From: Pseudomonadota bacterium | GTDB lineage: Bacteria; Pseudomonadota; Alphaproteobacteria; Dongiales; Dongiaceae | Assembly (NCBI GenBank): GCA_016183985.1 | Contig: JACPDN010000004.1 | Coordinates: 186,001-250,000, forward strand | Direction of reading: 5' to 3' | Length of the DNA: 64,000 nt | Shown here: positions 28,060-38,738 of the stretch, one piece after another | How positions within the stretch are numbered: the first letter of the stretch is position 1 | Layout: each line of letters starts with the position of its first letter | Notes under the pieces: model-generated | What the model was told of the DNA's origin: nothing | Databases searched by the model: none | What the model saw: only the letters and a program-made list of their open reading frames with translations | Position numbers and translations under genes: made by a program

Positions 28060-28370
28060 AGTCGAGCCTCCTCAGGTGTTCGGGCGAGGGGCGCGTTCGC
28101 ATCATGGCCTCGAGGCCGCTTTCGGGCGCCGGACATGATCGGACCGCGACCCAAACTCGATAAGTGACATGAAAGAGCAACAACAAAAGCATACGCCGGT
28201 TACATCAGCCTGTCGCTGCCGCTCTCATAAATTCCTACACGCATTGACTTTTCGGGGCTGCTTCCCATCTTTGCCCCCACATGCGGCAGCGCGTCTGGCC
28301 CATTTTCGGTCATGCGCTGGCCTGCGGGAGATTACCAAACTAAACCAACTGCTTAGGGATGCCGCCGGCA
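28060..28370. other. Divergent intergenic region, no element recognised
   Basis: About 310 bases separate the divergent DUF2189 and TerC genes. I looked for a yybP-ykoY manganese riboswitch, expected before some terC genes, and did not find its conserved core. No convincing promoter pair, repeat or small gene is visible. Confidence 0.5.
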
Positions 28371-29111
28371 ATGCTCGAACTGCTTTCCGATCCGAATGTG
28401 ATCTTGAGTTTCCTCACCCTGGCCGCCCTCGAGATCGTGCTCGGCATCGACAACCTGCTCTTCGTGCAGATCGTGGCCAGCCGTTGCGCCCCGGAAAAGC
28501 AGATGCTGGCGCGCCGCGTCGGCCTGCTTCTGGCGCTCGGCACGCGCCTTCTGCTGTTGGCGTCGATCGCCTGGGTGGCGGGCCTCACGACGCCCATCTT
28601 CAGCATCGACTGGTTCGGACCGGAGAATGTCTTCGACCTCTCCTGGCGCGATGTCATTCTGCTGGGTGGCGGCCTCTTCCTGCTCGCCAAGGCGACGACC
28701 GAGATCCATCACCATATCGAGGGTGGCGAGGGCGAAAAAAAGAGCGGCAAATATATGAGCCTTGCCGCCGCCATCACACAGATCGCCGTCCTCGACATCG
28801 TCTTCTCACTGGACAGCGTCATCACGGCTGTCGGCATGGCGGACCATCTTTCCGTCATGGTCGCGGCCGTCATCGCGGCGATGATCGTCATGATCCTCGC
28901 CGCCGGCCCGGTCGGCAATTTTGTCGACGAGCATCCGACGGTGAAGATGCTGTGCCTTTCTTTCCTGCTGCTCATCGGCATGGCGCTGCTGGGTGAAGGC
29001 CTGCACTTCCACATCCCGAAGGCCTATCTCTATTTCGCCATCGCCTTCTCGGCCCTGGTCGAATTCCTCAATATGTGGGCGCGGAAAAAGAAGGCGCGGG
29101 CGAAGGCGTGA
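28371..29111 (+). CDS. TerC-family membrane protein (YgdQ-like)
   Basis: This 246-residue inner-membrane TerC/Alx-type protein has the two signature segments with acidic residues in the membrane: 'ALEIVLGIDNLLFVQIVAS' and 'VLDIVFSLDSVITAVGM'. The family is linked to metal-ion (manganese) export or tellurite resistance. A short His-rich cytosolic loop 'EIHHHIEGGEGEKK' could bind metal. I prefer ATG 28371 (N-terminus MLELLSDPN, as in relatives) to the ATG at 28359. The stop is followed by a dispersed palindrome. Confidence 0.88.
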   Translation: MLELLSDPNVILSFLTLAALEIVLGIDNLLFVQIVASRCAPEKQMLARRVGLLLALGTRLLLLASIAWVAGLTTPIFSIDWFGPENVFDLSWRDVILLGGGLFLLAKATTEIHHHIEGGEGEKKSGKYMSLAAAITQIAVLDIVFSLDSVITAVGMADHLSVMVAAVIAAMIVMILAAGPVGNFVDEHPTVKMLCLSFLLLIGMALLGEGLHFHIPKAYLYFAIAFSALVEFLNMWARKKKARAKA

Positions 29112-29126
29112 GGCTTCACTCTTGAA

Positions 29127-29149
29127 CCCTCTCCCATTGCGGGAGAGGG
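29127..29149. repeat. Short GC-rich palindrome (dispersed family member)
   Basis: CCCTCTCCC (29127-29135), loop ATTGC, GGGAGAGGG (29141-29149) lies between the convergent ends of terC and the patatin gene. It is a core-only member of the family at 10027 and 42254 and may act as a bidirectional terminator, though no T-run follows. Confidence 0.6.
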
Positions 29150-29179
29150 GGACGAGATCACGCGGACAAGCCGTGGCGC

Positions 29180-30253
29180 TCACCCAAACTTCGCCGCGAG
29201 ATCCATTGTGCTTTCCCAGCCGATGCGGTCGAAATTCTGCGTGATCCACTTGTCGGCGGTTTCGTAGCCTAACTGGTGCAAATGCTCCAGGAAGGGCCGC
29301 TCGGTGTTCATCTTGCTGAGCGAGCCCATCTCCGCCAGGTCGACCTCTGCGCTGATCTCATGAAAGCGCACGGCGGTATAGCGGTCGTTCTGCAATTCGC
29401 CGCTTTCGATGAGCCGCGTGATGGTGGCAAAGCCCTCCATCTCGCGCACCAGGCTGGCGTTGAAGGTCATTTCGTTGATGCGGTTGAGGATGTCGCGGGC
29501 GCTTACCGGCACGTCCGGCCGGTTCATCGGGTTGATCTGCACGATGACGACATCGGAGCTGTCGCATTCGTGGATCAGGGGATGGATCGCCGGATTGCCG
29601 AGATAGCCGCCATCCCAATAGAACTCTCCCTCCACCTCGACCGCTTCGAAGAGCAGCGGCAGGCAGGCAGATGCCATCAAGGCTTCGACGGAGATCTCCG
29701 GCGTGCGGAAGATGCGCGAGCGGCAGGTGCGCACATTCGACGCCGTGACGAAGAGCTTCACCTCTGGATGCGCGCGCAAGTTTTCGAAATCGACGAGGTC
29801 GCGCAGCAGATTGCCGAGCGGATCGACCTTCAAGGGGTTCATCTGACGCGGCGCCAGCATGCGCGTTGCGAAATCGAGCCAGATGAAACTGGGGTCGCGG
29901 TCGACATCCCAGCCTTCGGAAATGCCCGGAATGCCGCGCGGAATGGCACGGGGCAGGGGATTGAGTTCGGCGACACCCATCCAGAAGGCCTGCAGCGCGT
30001 CGATGGCACCCTGGCGCTTGCCTTTCAGGAATCCGTCGGCAAAGACGGCCGCATTCATGCCACCGGCGCTGGTACCGGACAGGCCGTCGATATAGAAGCG
30101 CGGCTCGCTGATAAGCCGGTGCATGACGCCCCAGGTAAAGGCGCCATGCGACCCGCCGCCTTGCAGCGCCAGGCTGATATGCTTAACGCCGGGCTTGCGC
30201 GGCTGTGGGGCACTCGGTTCGCCGGTATCGGGCATCACGGTCTGGCCGTTCAT
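29180..30253 (-). CDS. Patatin-like phospholipase
   Basis: This 357-residue lipid acyl hydrolase has the Ser-Asp dyad of patatins: oxyanion loop 'ALQGGGSHGAFTWG', nucleophile motif 'GTSAGGMNAAVFADG', and catalytic Asp in 'YWDGGYLGNPAIHPL'. No signal peptide is seen, so it is probably cytoplasmic or injected. The C-terminal about 100 residues are of the type found in RssA-unrelated proteobacterial patatins. It is upstream of no obvious partner; the EAL gene transcribed in the same direction lies upstream of it with a 91-bp gap. Confidence 0.9.
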   Translation of the reverse strand: MNGQTVMPDTGEPSAPQPRKPGVKHISLALQGGGSHGAFTWGVMHRLISEPRFYIDGLSGTSAGGMNAAVFADGFLKGKRQGAIDALQAFWMGVAELNPLPRAIPRGIPGISEGWDVDRDPSFIWLDFATRMLAPRQMNPLKVDPLGNLLRDLVDFENLRAHPEVKLFVTASNVRTCRSRIFRTPEISVEALMASACLPLLFEAVEVEGEFYWDGGYLGNPAIHPLIHECDSSDVVIVQINPMNRPDVPVSARDILNRINEMTFNASLVREMEGFATITRLIESGELQNDRYTAVRFHEISAEVDLAEMGSLSKMNTERPFLEHLHQLGYETADKWITQNFDRIGWESTMDLAAKFG

Positions 30254-30344
30254 TTTGGCAGCCCCATCCGGGCCGCGATCGCCGCCATGATCCCCGAGGA
30301 TGGTTTATTTTTGATGAAAGAGCCCGGCAACCGCGCGGCCGGGG

Positions 30345-31262
30345 TCAGCCGCGCAGCACTTCCATGAATTCCTTCGCCGTCATCGGCTTGTGCCAATAGA
30401 AGCCTTGCCCAAGATCCGCGCCGAGTGCGCTGGCGCGCCGGGCGACGTCGGGGTTCTCGATGCCGACCATGACGATGCGCCCGTTGCATTTCTTGGCAAG
30501 TCGCACGAGTTCGGCGACGAGGCCGGCGACCGGCCCGCCATTGCCCGACAGCGAGACGAAGCGGCGGTTGAGTTTCACCATGTCGGGGTTGAGCGAGGAG
30601 AGATACTCGCTGTCGCCGCCGCCGATGCCGAAATCGTCGATCGAGATGCGGAAGCCGCGCTGCTTCATGTCCCAGACGGCGGGGCGGATCTGCCGGTCGC
30701 TGGCGTCGACCTCGTTCACCTCGATGGCGATGCGGTGGGGCGGAATGCCGGCCTCGGTCACTTTGCGCGCCAATGCTTCGCGCTTGGTGAGGTCGGCGAA
30801 TTCATCCGGCTCCAGATTGAGCGTCACGCAAATCTCGCGGTCGCCGGTCAGTGCCGGTTTGAGATCGCTGAGCACCATGTCGATGACGCGCTGGTTGAGT
30901 GTCGCGGTCAGACCCAGCGCCTTGGCCATGGGCAGGAAATCGCCGGGCGAGATCGCGTCGCCCACTTCCGTCGTCCAGCGCAGCAATGGTTCTGCGCCGA
31001 TGATCGTGTGGTTGGCGTCCAGCGTCACGATCGGCTGGTAGGCCATGGAAAGCCCACCTTCCTCGATCGCGCGGACGAATTGCTTGGCGAGCGGCTCGGG
31101 GCGCTCTACCGCCATTGCGGCGACGAGACCCATGATGACGCCGACCATGGCCCCGAAGGCCAGCAGCATGTTGGGGTTGTTGGTGCCAATGAGGGGCGCC
31201 GCCAAGCCGAACAGGAAGGCGATCACGAACACCAGCAGCTTCAATTTCAGTCGACCTGACAT
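30345..31262 (-). CDS. Membrane-anchored EAL-domain protein (c-di-GMP phosphodiesterase-like)
   Basis: This 305-residue protein has two N-terminal membrane helices (about 8-25 and 32-52) and a cytosolic EAL domain. The signature is changed to Glu91-Pro-Leu ('GAEPLLRW') instead of EAL, but the other metal and catalytic positions look kept: 'LNLEPDEF', 'IEVNEVD', 'SIDDFGIGGGDSEYL', 'VKLNRRF', 'VGIENPD' and 'GQGFYWHKPM'. It may hydrolyse c-di-GMP or only bind it. A GGAAG ribosome site precedes the ATG. Confidence 0.85.
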   Translation of the reverse strand: MSGRLKLKLLVFVIAFLFGLAAPLIGTNNPNMLLAFGAMVGVIMGLVAAMAVERPEPLAKQFVRAIEEGGLSMAYQPIVTLDANHTIIGAEPLLRWTTEVGDAISPGDFLPMAKALGLTATLNQRVIDMVLSDLKPALTGDREICVTLNLEPDEFADLTKREALARKVTEAGIPPHRIAIEVNEVDASDRQIRPAVWDMKQRGFRISIDDFGIGGGDSEYLSSLNPDMVKLNRRFVSLSGNGGPVAGLVAELVRLAKKCNGRIVMVGIENPDVARRASALGADLGQGFYWHKPMTAKEFMEVLRG

Positions 31263-31422
31263 CGCTACTTCCGGAAACTATTGGATTTTTAGTCGTCCCC
31301 GCCGCCAAAGTGACGGATTGAAGTACAGATGGTCAAGAGCGACAGAAAAACGTCACCGAATACCGCCGATGCCCGAGTGCTGCCCTTGGGCATTTCTTAT
31401 GCAGGACGCGACAGGCTTGGTG

Positions 31423-32847
31423 TCAGGAAAGATACGATTTGAGGAAGGCGAAGATCCTCGAATCCTGGCTCTGGGCCACGTTGAAGCGCAAATGATGTGG
31501 CCAGGCGGCGTCGGCGCTGAAGACATTGCCGGGGGCAAGGACGATGCCCACTTCTTGTGCCGCCAGGGCGATGTCGGTGGCAAGGTGCTGACGACCCGAT
31601 TTGTCCGCCGGCAGCGCCAGCCACAGGAACAGGCCTTCGCCTGAATCGGCTTGGTCGCCCAGCCAGGGTGTGAGGCCCAAAGACGCCAGTTTCCTGGCCA
31701 CCTGGAAGCGGACGCGTGCCAAGCGGTCGCGGATGGTGGCGACATGCTTGCGATAGCTGCCATCAATCAGCAGCCGGTGGACCAGCTGCGCCGACAATTC
31801 GTTATTGCCGAAGCTCATCGCCAGTTTGAGATCGGCAAGATCGGCAATCGTCGTCGGATCGGCGGCAAGGTAGCCGATGCGCGTCGCGGCGGAGAGCGTC
31901 TTGGAAAAGCTCGCCATGTGGATGACCCGCTGCAGGCCATCGAGTGCGGCGAGACGTGGGGATGGCACCGCTTCGAAATCGCGGAAGATATCGTCTTCGA
32001 GAATGCGGAAGTCATAACGCTGGGCGAGTGCCAGCAGGCGGTGGGCGACGGCGAGGCTGGTCTTGACGCCCGTCGGGTTCTGCAACCCGGCATTGGTGAG
32101 ATAAAGCTTGGGCTGATGCGCCTTGGCGAGCGCTTCCATCGCGGCCAGGTCCGGCCCGTGCGGTGTCATCGGCACCGGCAGCAGCCGCCCGCGCTGGGCA
32201 CGTACGGCGGCGTGGAAATTGAAATAGCCGGGATCGTCGACCAGCACGGCATCGTCGGGCTGGATCAGGTAGCGGCACACCAGATCGATTGCTTGGCTGG
32301 CCCCATCCATCAGCAGGATGTTCTCAGGCACCGCCGGTATGTCGATCTCGTTGAGGCGCCGGGCGAGCAGATCGCGCAAAGGGCGGAAGCCCAGCGGCAC
32401 GCCGTATTCGAGGAGCCCGGCTTCCGGCGCGCGCGACACGGCCCGCAATGCCGAGCGCAAGGCGGCGTCCGGCAGCCAATCCTGGGGCAGCCAGCCGCAG
32501 CCGGGCTTGGGCTGCTTGGGGTCGAGGGTGAGCGACCGACGCATCATCCAGATCGGGTTGACGCCCATCTTGGCGCTGGGGAGCGGATCCAGTGTGAGCG
32601 GCTTGGTCTGGGCGCGCCCCGCCACAAAGAAACCGGATTTCGCCCGCGCCACCACCAACCCGTCCGCCACCAGCCGGTCATAGGCGGCAACCACCGTGAA
32701 GGGGCTGACGCCTAGGCGCCCGGCAAGTCCCCGGACCGAGGGCAGGCGCTCACCCGCCCCCAACGCGCCGCTCGCCATGCGCTTCCCCAATGCCGCGGCG
32801 ATGCGCTGGGTCAGGGGGCCGCCTTCCTGGGTGAGGTCGAGATCCAT
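31423..32847 (-). CDS. MocR-family regulator (GntR-type HTH fused to aminotransferase fold)
   Basis: This 474-residue regulator has an N-terminal GntR winged helix ('ERLPSVRGLAGRLGVSPFTV') and a fold-type-I aminotransferase domain holding pyridoxal phosphate ('MASFSKTLSAATRIGYLA' supplies the Lys). MocR proteins activate or repress transport or vitamin B6 and amino-acid genes after ligand binding. The start at 32845-32847 gives the normal family length; the frame is open upstream across its own promoter. A 12-bp-period direct repeat immediately before the start is a likely autoregulatory operator, and the divergent EamA permease is the probable target. Confidence 0.92.
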   Translation of the reverse strand: MDLDLTQEGGPLTQRIAAALGKRMASGALGAGERLPSVRGLAGRLGVSPFTVVAAYDRLVADGLVVARAKSGFFVAGRAQTKPLTLDPLPSAKMGVNPIWMMRRSLTLDPKQPKPGCGWLPQDWLPDAALRSALRAVSRAPEAGLLEYGVPLGFRPLRDLLARRLNEIDIPAVPENILLMDGASQAIDLVCRYLIQPDDAVLVDDPGYFNFHAAVRAQRGRLLPVPMTPHGPDLAAMEALAKAHQPKLYLTNAGLQNPTGVKTSLAVAHRLLALAQRYDFRILEDDIFRDFEAVPSPRLAALDGLQRVIHMASFSKTLSAATRIGYLAADPTTIADLADLKLAMSFGNNELSAQLVHRLLIDGSYRKHVATIRDRLARVRFQVARKLASLGLTPWLGDQADSGEGLFLWLALPADKSGRQHLATDIALAAQEVGIVLAPGNVFSADAAWPHHLRFNVAQSQDSRIFAFLKSYLS

Positions 32848-32848
32848 C

Positions 32849-32869
32849 TGTATTGGTCTTTGTACTGGT
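32849..32869. promoter_or_regulatory. Candidate MocR operator (9-bp direct repeat)
   Basis: TGTATTGGT (32849-32857), CTT, TGTACTGGT (32861-32869): two direct repeats differing at one base with 12-bp period, abutting the MocR start codon. MocR/GntR regulators often bind direct repeats of this TGTACTGG type. Confidence 0.55.
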
Positions 32870-32980
32870 ATAGATTTATGAATTGTATCGTATGTGTGCC
32901 TGTCGCGCCAGTTGGCGCTGCTGGATGCTGGCCCCCATAAGCCCATTTCGGCATCGGATCTTTTAGGACAACGCAACACC

Positions 32981-33871
32981 ATGAGTTCGGAAGCCCTCTC
33001 GACCCCTGGCCTTTCGCCTGTCACGCGTGGCCTCATCTACGGCCTGATCGGCGTCATCATTTTCGGCGGCTCGCTGCCGGCGACGCGTGCCGCCGTCATC
33101 GCCCTCGACCCCTGGTTCGTCAGCTCCGCCCGTGCCGTCGGTGCGGCCTTGCTGGGAACCGGCTGGCTCGTCTTGCAGCGTGCTCCCCTGCCAGGCGGCC
33201 GGGACTGGCTGGGGCTCGTCATCGTCGGCCTTTGCGTCGTCGTCGGTTTTCCCGTGCTGACGGGCCTTGCCATGCAATGGGTGCCGGCCAGCCATGGCAT
33301 CCTCTTTGTCGGCCTCATACCGCTGGCGACCTGCCTGGTCGCCGCGCTGCTCGGCACCGTGGCCCCCAAGCGGCCATTCTGGCTGTGGGCGGCCTTGGGC
33401 GCGGTTTCGGTCGCTGCCTATGCGATCTATCAGGGTGGCGGCGATTTCGAATCGGCGGATCTGCTGATGATGGGCGCCATTGCCGTCACCGGCATCGGCT
33501 ATGCCGAGGGCGCCCGATTGTCCCATCACATGAAACCGGCGGCCGTCATTTCCTGGGCGCTGGTCGTGTGCCTGCCGCTGAGCCTGCCGGCGCTCATTCT
33601 GACCTGGCCGGATTCGACCCAAACGATCCCCGTTTCGGCTTGGCTCGGGCTCGGTTATGTGACGCTGTTCTCGATGTTTATCGGCTTCCTGTTCTGGTAC
33701 CGGGGCCTGGTGCTGGGCGGCACGGCGCGGGTCAGTCAGATCCAGCTTTTCCAGCCCTTCATCGGGTTGGGGTTAGCGGCCATCTTTTTGGGCGAGCAGA
33801 TGGGCTGGGGCCTCATTGCCGGCAGTGTCATGGTGACAATCTGCGTGGCCAAGGCCCGGCGTTATGCCTGA
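32981..33871 (+). CDS. EamA/DMT-superfamily permease, probable MocR target
   Basis: This 296-residue inner-membrane protein has ten hydrophobic helices in two EamA repeats ('GLIYGLIGVIIFGGSLPATR', 'RVSQIQLFQPFIGLGLAAIF', 'LGEQMGWGLIAGSVMV'). It probably exports an amino acid or related metabolite. The ATG at 32981 follows TTTTAGGACA and gives the usual N-terminus; an upstream frame start at 32894 would reach into the operator region. Divergent from the MocR regulator. Confidence 0.9.
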   Translation: MSSEALSTPGLSPVTRGLIYGLIGVIIFGGSLPATRAAVIALDPWFVSSARAVGAALLGTGWLVLQRAPLPGGRDWLGLVIVGLCVVVGFPVLTGLAMQWVPASHGILFVGLIPLATCLVAALLGTVAPKRPFWLWAALGAVSVAAYAIYQGGGDFESADLLMMGAIAVTGIGYAEGARLSHHMKPAAVISWALVVCLPLSLPALILTWPDSTQTIPVSAWLGLGYVTLFSMFIGFLFWYRGLVLGGTARVSQIQLFQPFIGLGLAAIFLGEQMGWGLIAGSVMVTICVAKARRYA

Positions 33872-33906
33872 ACCGTGTAGCGCATTGCCGCGTTGCGTTG
33901 AAATAG

Positions 33907-35187
<1,281 letters not shown>

Positions 35188-35201
35188 TAGCCCTCACGCT
35201 A

Positions 35202-35243
35202 AGGCGGTGATCGATCCGCTCGATCACCGCCTGCGGCATTTTT
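35202..35243 (+). terminator. Rho-independent terminator after aatA
   Basis: A perfect 13-bp stem AGGCGGTGATCGA (35202-35214) / TCGATCACCGCCT (35220-35232) with a 5-base loop is followed by GCGGCATTTTT. Confidence 0.88.
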
Positions 35244-35331
35244 CATCGCTGGATTCGCCACCAAAGTCTTGCGATTGTCATGGTTTAGGACCAAGTTTAG
35301 AGCCGAATAAACCAATCAAAGGGTGGCATCC

Positions 35332-35802
35332 ATGGACATCGATATCGGCATTTCCAAGAAGGACCGCAAAGCCATCGCCGATGGCCTGTCGCGGCTTCTT
35401 GCCGACACCTACACGCTCTATTTGAAGACGCATAACTTCCATTGGAACGTGGAAGGACCGATGTTCAACACGCTACACCTGATGTTCGAGACGCAGTACA
35501 CGGAACTGGCTCTGGCGGTCGATCTGGTGGCCGAGCGCATTCGCGCCCTCGGCTATCCGGCGCCGGGCACCTATGCCGCCTATGCCAAGCTCTCTTCGAT
35601 CAAGGAGGAGCAGGGCGTGCCGTCGGCGGAAGACATGATCAAGCAGCTGGTCGCTGGCCAGGAATCAGTCGTGAAGACGGCGCGTTCCGTGTTCCCGGCG
35701 GCCGACAAGGCCGGTGACGAGCCAACGGCCGATCTGCTGACACAGCGCATGCAGGTTCATGAGAAGACCGCCTGGATGCTACGCGCGTTGCTCAGCAAGT
35801 AA
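35332..35802 (+). CDS. dps: Dps-family DNA-protection ferritin
   Basis: This 156-residue four-helix ferritin-like protein has the inter-subunit ferroxidase residues '[25 protein letters not shown]' (quoted region spans about residues 29-53; key His and Glu/Asp visible) and the Dps pattern '[18 protein letters not shown]'. Twelve-subunit Dps shells oxidise and store iron with hydrogen peroxide and protect DNA in starvation. The ATG at 35332 is preferred over a GTG 9 bases upstream. It stands alone between two terminators; no iron or OxyR box was identified. Confidence 0.94.
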   Translation: MDIDIGISKKDRKAIADGLSRLLADTYTLYLKTHNFHWNVEGPMFNTLHLMFETQYTELALAVDLVAERIRALGYPAPGTYAAYAKLSSIKEEQGVPSAEDMIKQLVAGQESVVKTARSVFPAADKAGDEPTADLLTQRMQVHEKTAWMLRALLSK

Positions 35803-35825
35803 ACAAGCCGAATCAGACGGTTAGG

Positions 35826-35861
35826 CCGGTGCGAGGGTATCCTTCGCGCCGGTTTTCTTTT
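35826..35861 (+). terminator. Rho-independent terminator after dps
   Basis: A 12-bp stem from CCGGTGCGAGG (35826) to CCTTCGCGCCGG (ending 35852), with GT wobbles and a short loop, is followed by TTTTCTTTT. Confidence 0.85.
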
Positions 35862-35936
35862 GCCGGCACCAAGTGGGTGTAATCTATCGCCCGGCACCAA
35901 CGTATCTCTCCTCAAGGCAATTCGACGGAGAAGAAG

Positions 35937-36911
35937 ATGTGGATCCGGAAGACACGCGGTTGGGAATTGAAGGAATCGCTGGCGACGCCGGAAAGCGTCT
36001 TTCGCGACCGGCGGCGGTTCCTCACCGGTGCTGCCGGCGCCATTTTTGCCCCCGCTCTGCTTGCCTGCGAGAAGAAGGCAGCGGCCGAAGGCGATGCGAC
36101 CCCTGATCCCAGCGCCGGTCTCTATCCCGCCAAGCGCAATCCGAAATACACGCTCGACCGTGAGCTGACGGCGGAAGCGGACGCCACCACCTACAACAAT
36201 TACTATGAGTTCGGCACGTCGAAGGACATCTATGAGGCGGCGCAGGCGCTGCCCATTCGTCCCTGGACCATCACCATCGACGGCATGGTGGCGAAGCCGC
36301 AGACCGTGGACATCGATGCGTTACTGAAAGCGATGCCCCTCGAAGAGCGTCTTTATCGCCATCGCTGCGTCGAGGCGTGGTCGATGGCTGTGCCATGGAG
36401 TGGCTTCCCCTTGAGCGCATTGGTCAAGATGGCCGAGCCGCAATCGGGGGCCAAATTCCTCCGTTTCGAGACCTTTATGAATGCCGATGTGGCGCCGGGG
36501 CAGAGCGACCCGCTTTATCCCTGGCCTTATCTCGAGGGTCTCAGCATCGAAGAGGCCACCAACGACCTTGCTTTCGTGGCGACCGGCATCTACGGGAAGC
36601 CGATGCCAAAGCAGAACGGCGCGCCCTTCCGCTTGGCGCTTCCTTGGAAATACGGCTTCAAATCGGCAAAGGCCATCCAGCGCATCACTTTTACCGACGA
36701 ACAGCCGGTGGGGTTGTGGCAAGCCCTGCAAAGCAGCGAATATGGTTTTTACGCCAATGTGAACCCAGCCTTCCCGCATCCGCGCTGGAGCCAGGAAACC
36801 GAGCGCGTGCTGGGGTCGGGGGAGCGTGTCGCAACGCAGATCTTCAATGGCTATGGCGAGTTCGTGGCGAGCCTCTATCCCGATCTCAACGACCGCACAT
36901 ACTTCTACTAG
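35937..36911 (+). CDS. msrP: MsrP, periplasmic methionine-sulfoxide reductase catalytic subunit
   Basis: This 324-residue molybdopterin enzyme reduces methionine sulfoxide in periplasmic proteins. A twin-arginine signal '[20 protein letters not shown]' (23-42) exports it folded; the Mo-binding Cys is Cys144 in '[14 protein letters not shown]', and '[12 protein letters not shown]' and '[16 protein letters not shown]' are family hallmarks. The usual membrane haem partner MsrQ is not adjacent. Its TAG stop shares the bases CTAG with the stop of the convergent chemotaxis receptor. CGGAGAAGAAG precedes the ATG. Confidence 0.95.
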   Translation: MWIRKTRGWELKESLATPESVFRDRRRFLTGAAGAIFAPALLACEKKAAAEGDATPDPSAGLYPAKRNPKYTLDRELTAEADATTYNNYYEFGTSKDIYEAAQALPIRPWTITIDGMVAKPQTVDIDALLKAMPLEERLYRHRCVEAWSMAVPWSGFPLSALVKMAEPQSGAKFLRFETFMNADVAPGQSDPLYPWPYLEGLSIEEATNDLAFVATGIYGKPMPKQNGAPFRLALPWKYGFKSAKAIQRITFTDEQPVGLWQALQSSEYGFYANVNPAFPHPRWSQETERVLGSGERVATQIFNGYGEFVASLYPDLNDRTYFY

Positions 36912-38590
36912 GCGCGGACCTCGCGCAGGAATTCGTCCACCTGCTCCTTTAAAAGCGCGCCGTTGCGGGCCAGTTCGCCCGCGGAATGCAGCAGATCCGC
37001 GGCCGCTCGTCCCGTTTCCCGCGCGGCTTCGGTGACGTTGGAAATGTTGTTCGAGACTTGCTGAGTGCCTTGCGCCGCCTGCTGGACGCTGCGGGAAATC
37101 TCCAGGGTCGCAGCTCCCTGCTCTTCGACGGCTGAGGCGATGGTGGTCGAGATCTCATTCACGCGGCTGATGGTAACGGTGATGCCGGCAATCGCCTGCG
37201 CAGATTCGGTCGATGCGTCCTGAATCGAGCGGATTTGACCGGAAATTTCATCGGTGGCACGCGCGGTCTGTGTGGCGAGTGCCTTTACTTCGGAGGCGAC
37301 GACCGCAAAACCCTTGCCCGCCTCGCCAGCACGAGCCGCTTCGATCGTGGCATTGAGTGCCAGCAGATTTGTCTGGCCGGCAATATCGTTGATCAGCTGT
37401 ACGACCGCGCCAATCTTCTGCGCCGCTTCCGAGAGACTTTTGACGCTCGAATTGGTGCTGTCGGCCTGCTCGACCGCCTGACCGACGATGCGCGTCGATT
37501 CGGAGACCTGCGTGGTGATTTCGGTAATCGACGCGGATAGCTCTTCGGCCGCCGATGCGACGGTCTGCACATTGTTGGTCGTTTGCTCCGAGGCGGTGGC
37601 AACCGCCGTAGATTGGCGTGTGGTTTGCTCAGCAGTGGCCGACATGGCTTGAGCTGTCATCTGCAGCTTGTCGGCCGAATCCGTGACGGCCCCGAGCACG
37701 GCACCGACAGAGGCCTCAAATCGATCCGCCATGCCGACCATCATCTGGCGGCGGACCGCTTCGGCCTGCTTCTTGGCGGCCTCCTGTTCCTCCCGCAGGC
37801 GGTGTGCTTCAAGGAGGCCGTCCTTGAAGACGTTTACGGCGCGCGCGACATCGCCGATCTCGTCCTTGCGCTCGCCACCAGTGATGGCGACGGTCAGATT
37901 GCCAGCGGTCAGTTCATGCATCACACCGATAATACCGCGCAATGGGACCGTGACGGAGCGAGCGATCGCAATGGCGATGCAGCCACCCAACAGGACGGCG
38001 AGGGCCAGTCCGCCGTAGAGCATCATTTCATCGTTCGCGGAGACTTGTTGCCCCTTGTTGAACTCCTCATTGGCGACATCGACCTGCAGATTGCTGAGGC
38101 TGTCTAAGGAGGCCATGAGGGCGGCAAGAGCTGGACCAGCCTGTTGTTTGGCCAAAGTTCTTGCCGTGTCGCGGTCCCCAGCCATCAATGCGCCGAGAAC
38201 CTTGCCGCGGATGGCGTCGTAGGCGGCGAATTTTTCGGTCGCTACTCCGACCAGTTGCTTTTCTTCAGGTGTCAGATAGGTCGCGATATAGGCCTGCCAT
38301 TCCTTCTCCGCATCGGCGACCAGGGCTTCAATCTTAGGCACGGCTTCTTTGGCGGCTGCGAGATCCGGGTTGCCGATGGCGCTCACCACCTCAATCCGGA
38401 CGTTATAGTAATCCGTCGTGATCTTGCGCAGCTGCTGCATCGGGACGACCCGGTCGAGATAGACCGTGCGCAAGGCCGCTTCCATGTCGTGAAGGCCGCT
38501 ATAGCCGACGATGGCGATGCCGACCATCAGGCCCAGCATGACAACCATCAGAATGATGAGCCGGCTGAAGATTCTGATTTGAGTGAGCAT
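36908..38590 (-). CDS. Methyl-accepting chemotaxis protein
   Basis: This 560-residue receptor has an N-terminal membrane helix ('[20 protein letters not shown]'), a four-helix-bundle periplasmic sensor (about 35-185) and a second membrane helix ('[21 protein letters not shown]'). A HAMP linker ('[20 protein letters not shown]') and a cytoplasmic signalling hairpin follow, with the conserved tip '[20 protein letters not shown]' and '[17 protein letters not shown]'. It should signal to CheA/CheW, which are not in the window. No C-terminal CheR-docking pentapeptide. Start at ATG 38588-38590, with AGGAG upstream, rather than the GTG 15 bases earlier. Confidence 0.95.
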   Translation of the reverse strand: MLTQIRIFSRLIILMVVMLGLMVGIAIVGYSGLHDMEAALRTVYLDRVVPMQQLRKITTDYYNVRIEVVSAIGNPDLAAAKEAVPKIEALVADAEKEWQAYIATYLTPEEKQLVGVATEKFAAYDAIRGKVLGALMAGDRDTARTLAKQQAGPALAALMASLDSLSNLQVDVANEEFNKGQQVSANDEMMLYGGLALAVLLGGCIAIAIARSVTVPLRGIIGVMHELTAGNLTVAITGGERKDEIGDVARAVNVFKDGLLEAHRLREEQEAAKKQAEAVRRQMMVGMADRFEASVGAVLGAVTDSADKLQMTAQAMSATAEQTTRQSTAVATASEQTTNNVQTVASAAEELSASITEITTQVSESTRIVGQAVEQADSTNSSVKSLSEAAQKIGAVVQLINDIAGQTNLLALNATIEAARAGEAGKGFAVVASEVKALATQTARATDEISGQIRSIQDASTESAQAIAGITVTISRVNEISTTIASAVEEQGAATLEISRSVQQAAQGTQQVSNNISNVTEAARETGRAAADLLHSAGELARNGALLKEQVDEFLREVRA

Positions 38591-38738
38591 GCCGGGACTC
38601 CTCACATGGACAATGAGAATTTCAGCCTACTTGATGGCGAAATTCCCACATAAAATTTCCATCCCAATCACTTAATATGGAATCCCTTATGAAGCTATTA
38701 AGACCGCTGGTCTCCGATGGTCTATTCGTTGCCACCGG

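Noticed and set aside
28060-28370. Possible yybP-ykoY manganese riboswitch before terC
   Set aside because: The family of genes fits, but the conserved GGGGAGUAG-type core and paired loops of the riboswitch are not present in the sequence.
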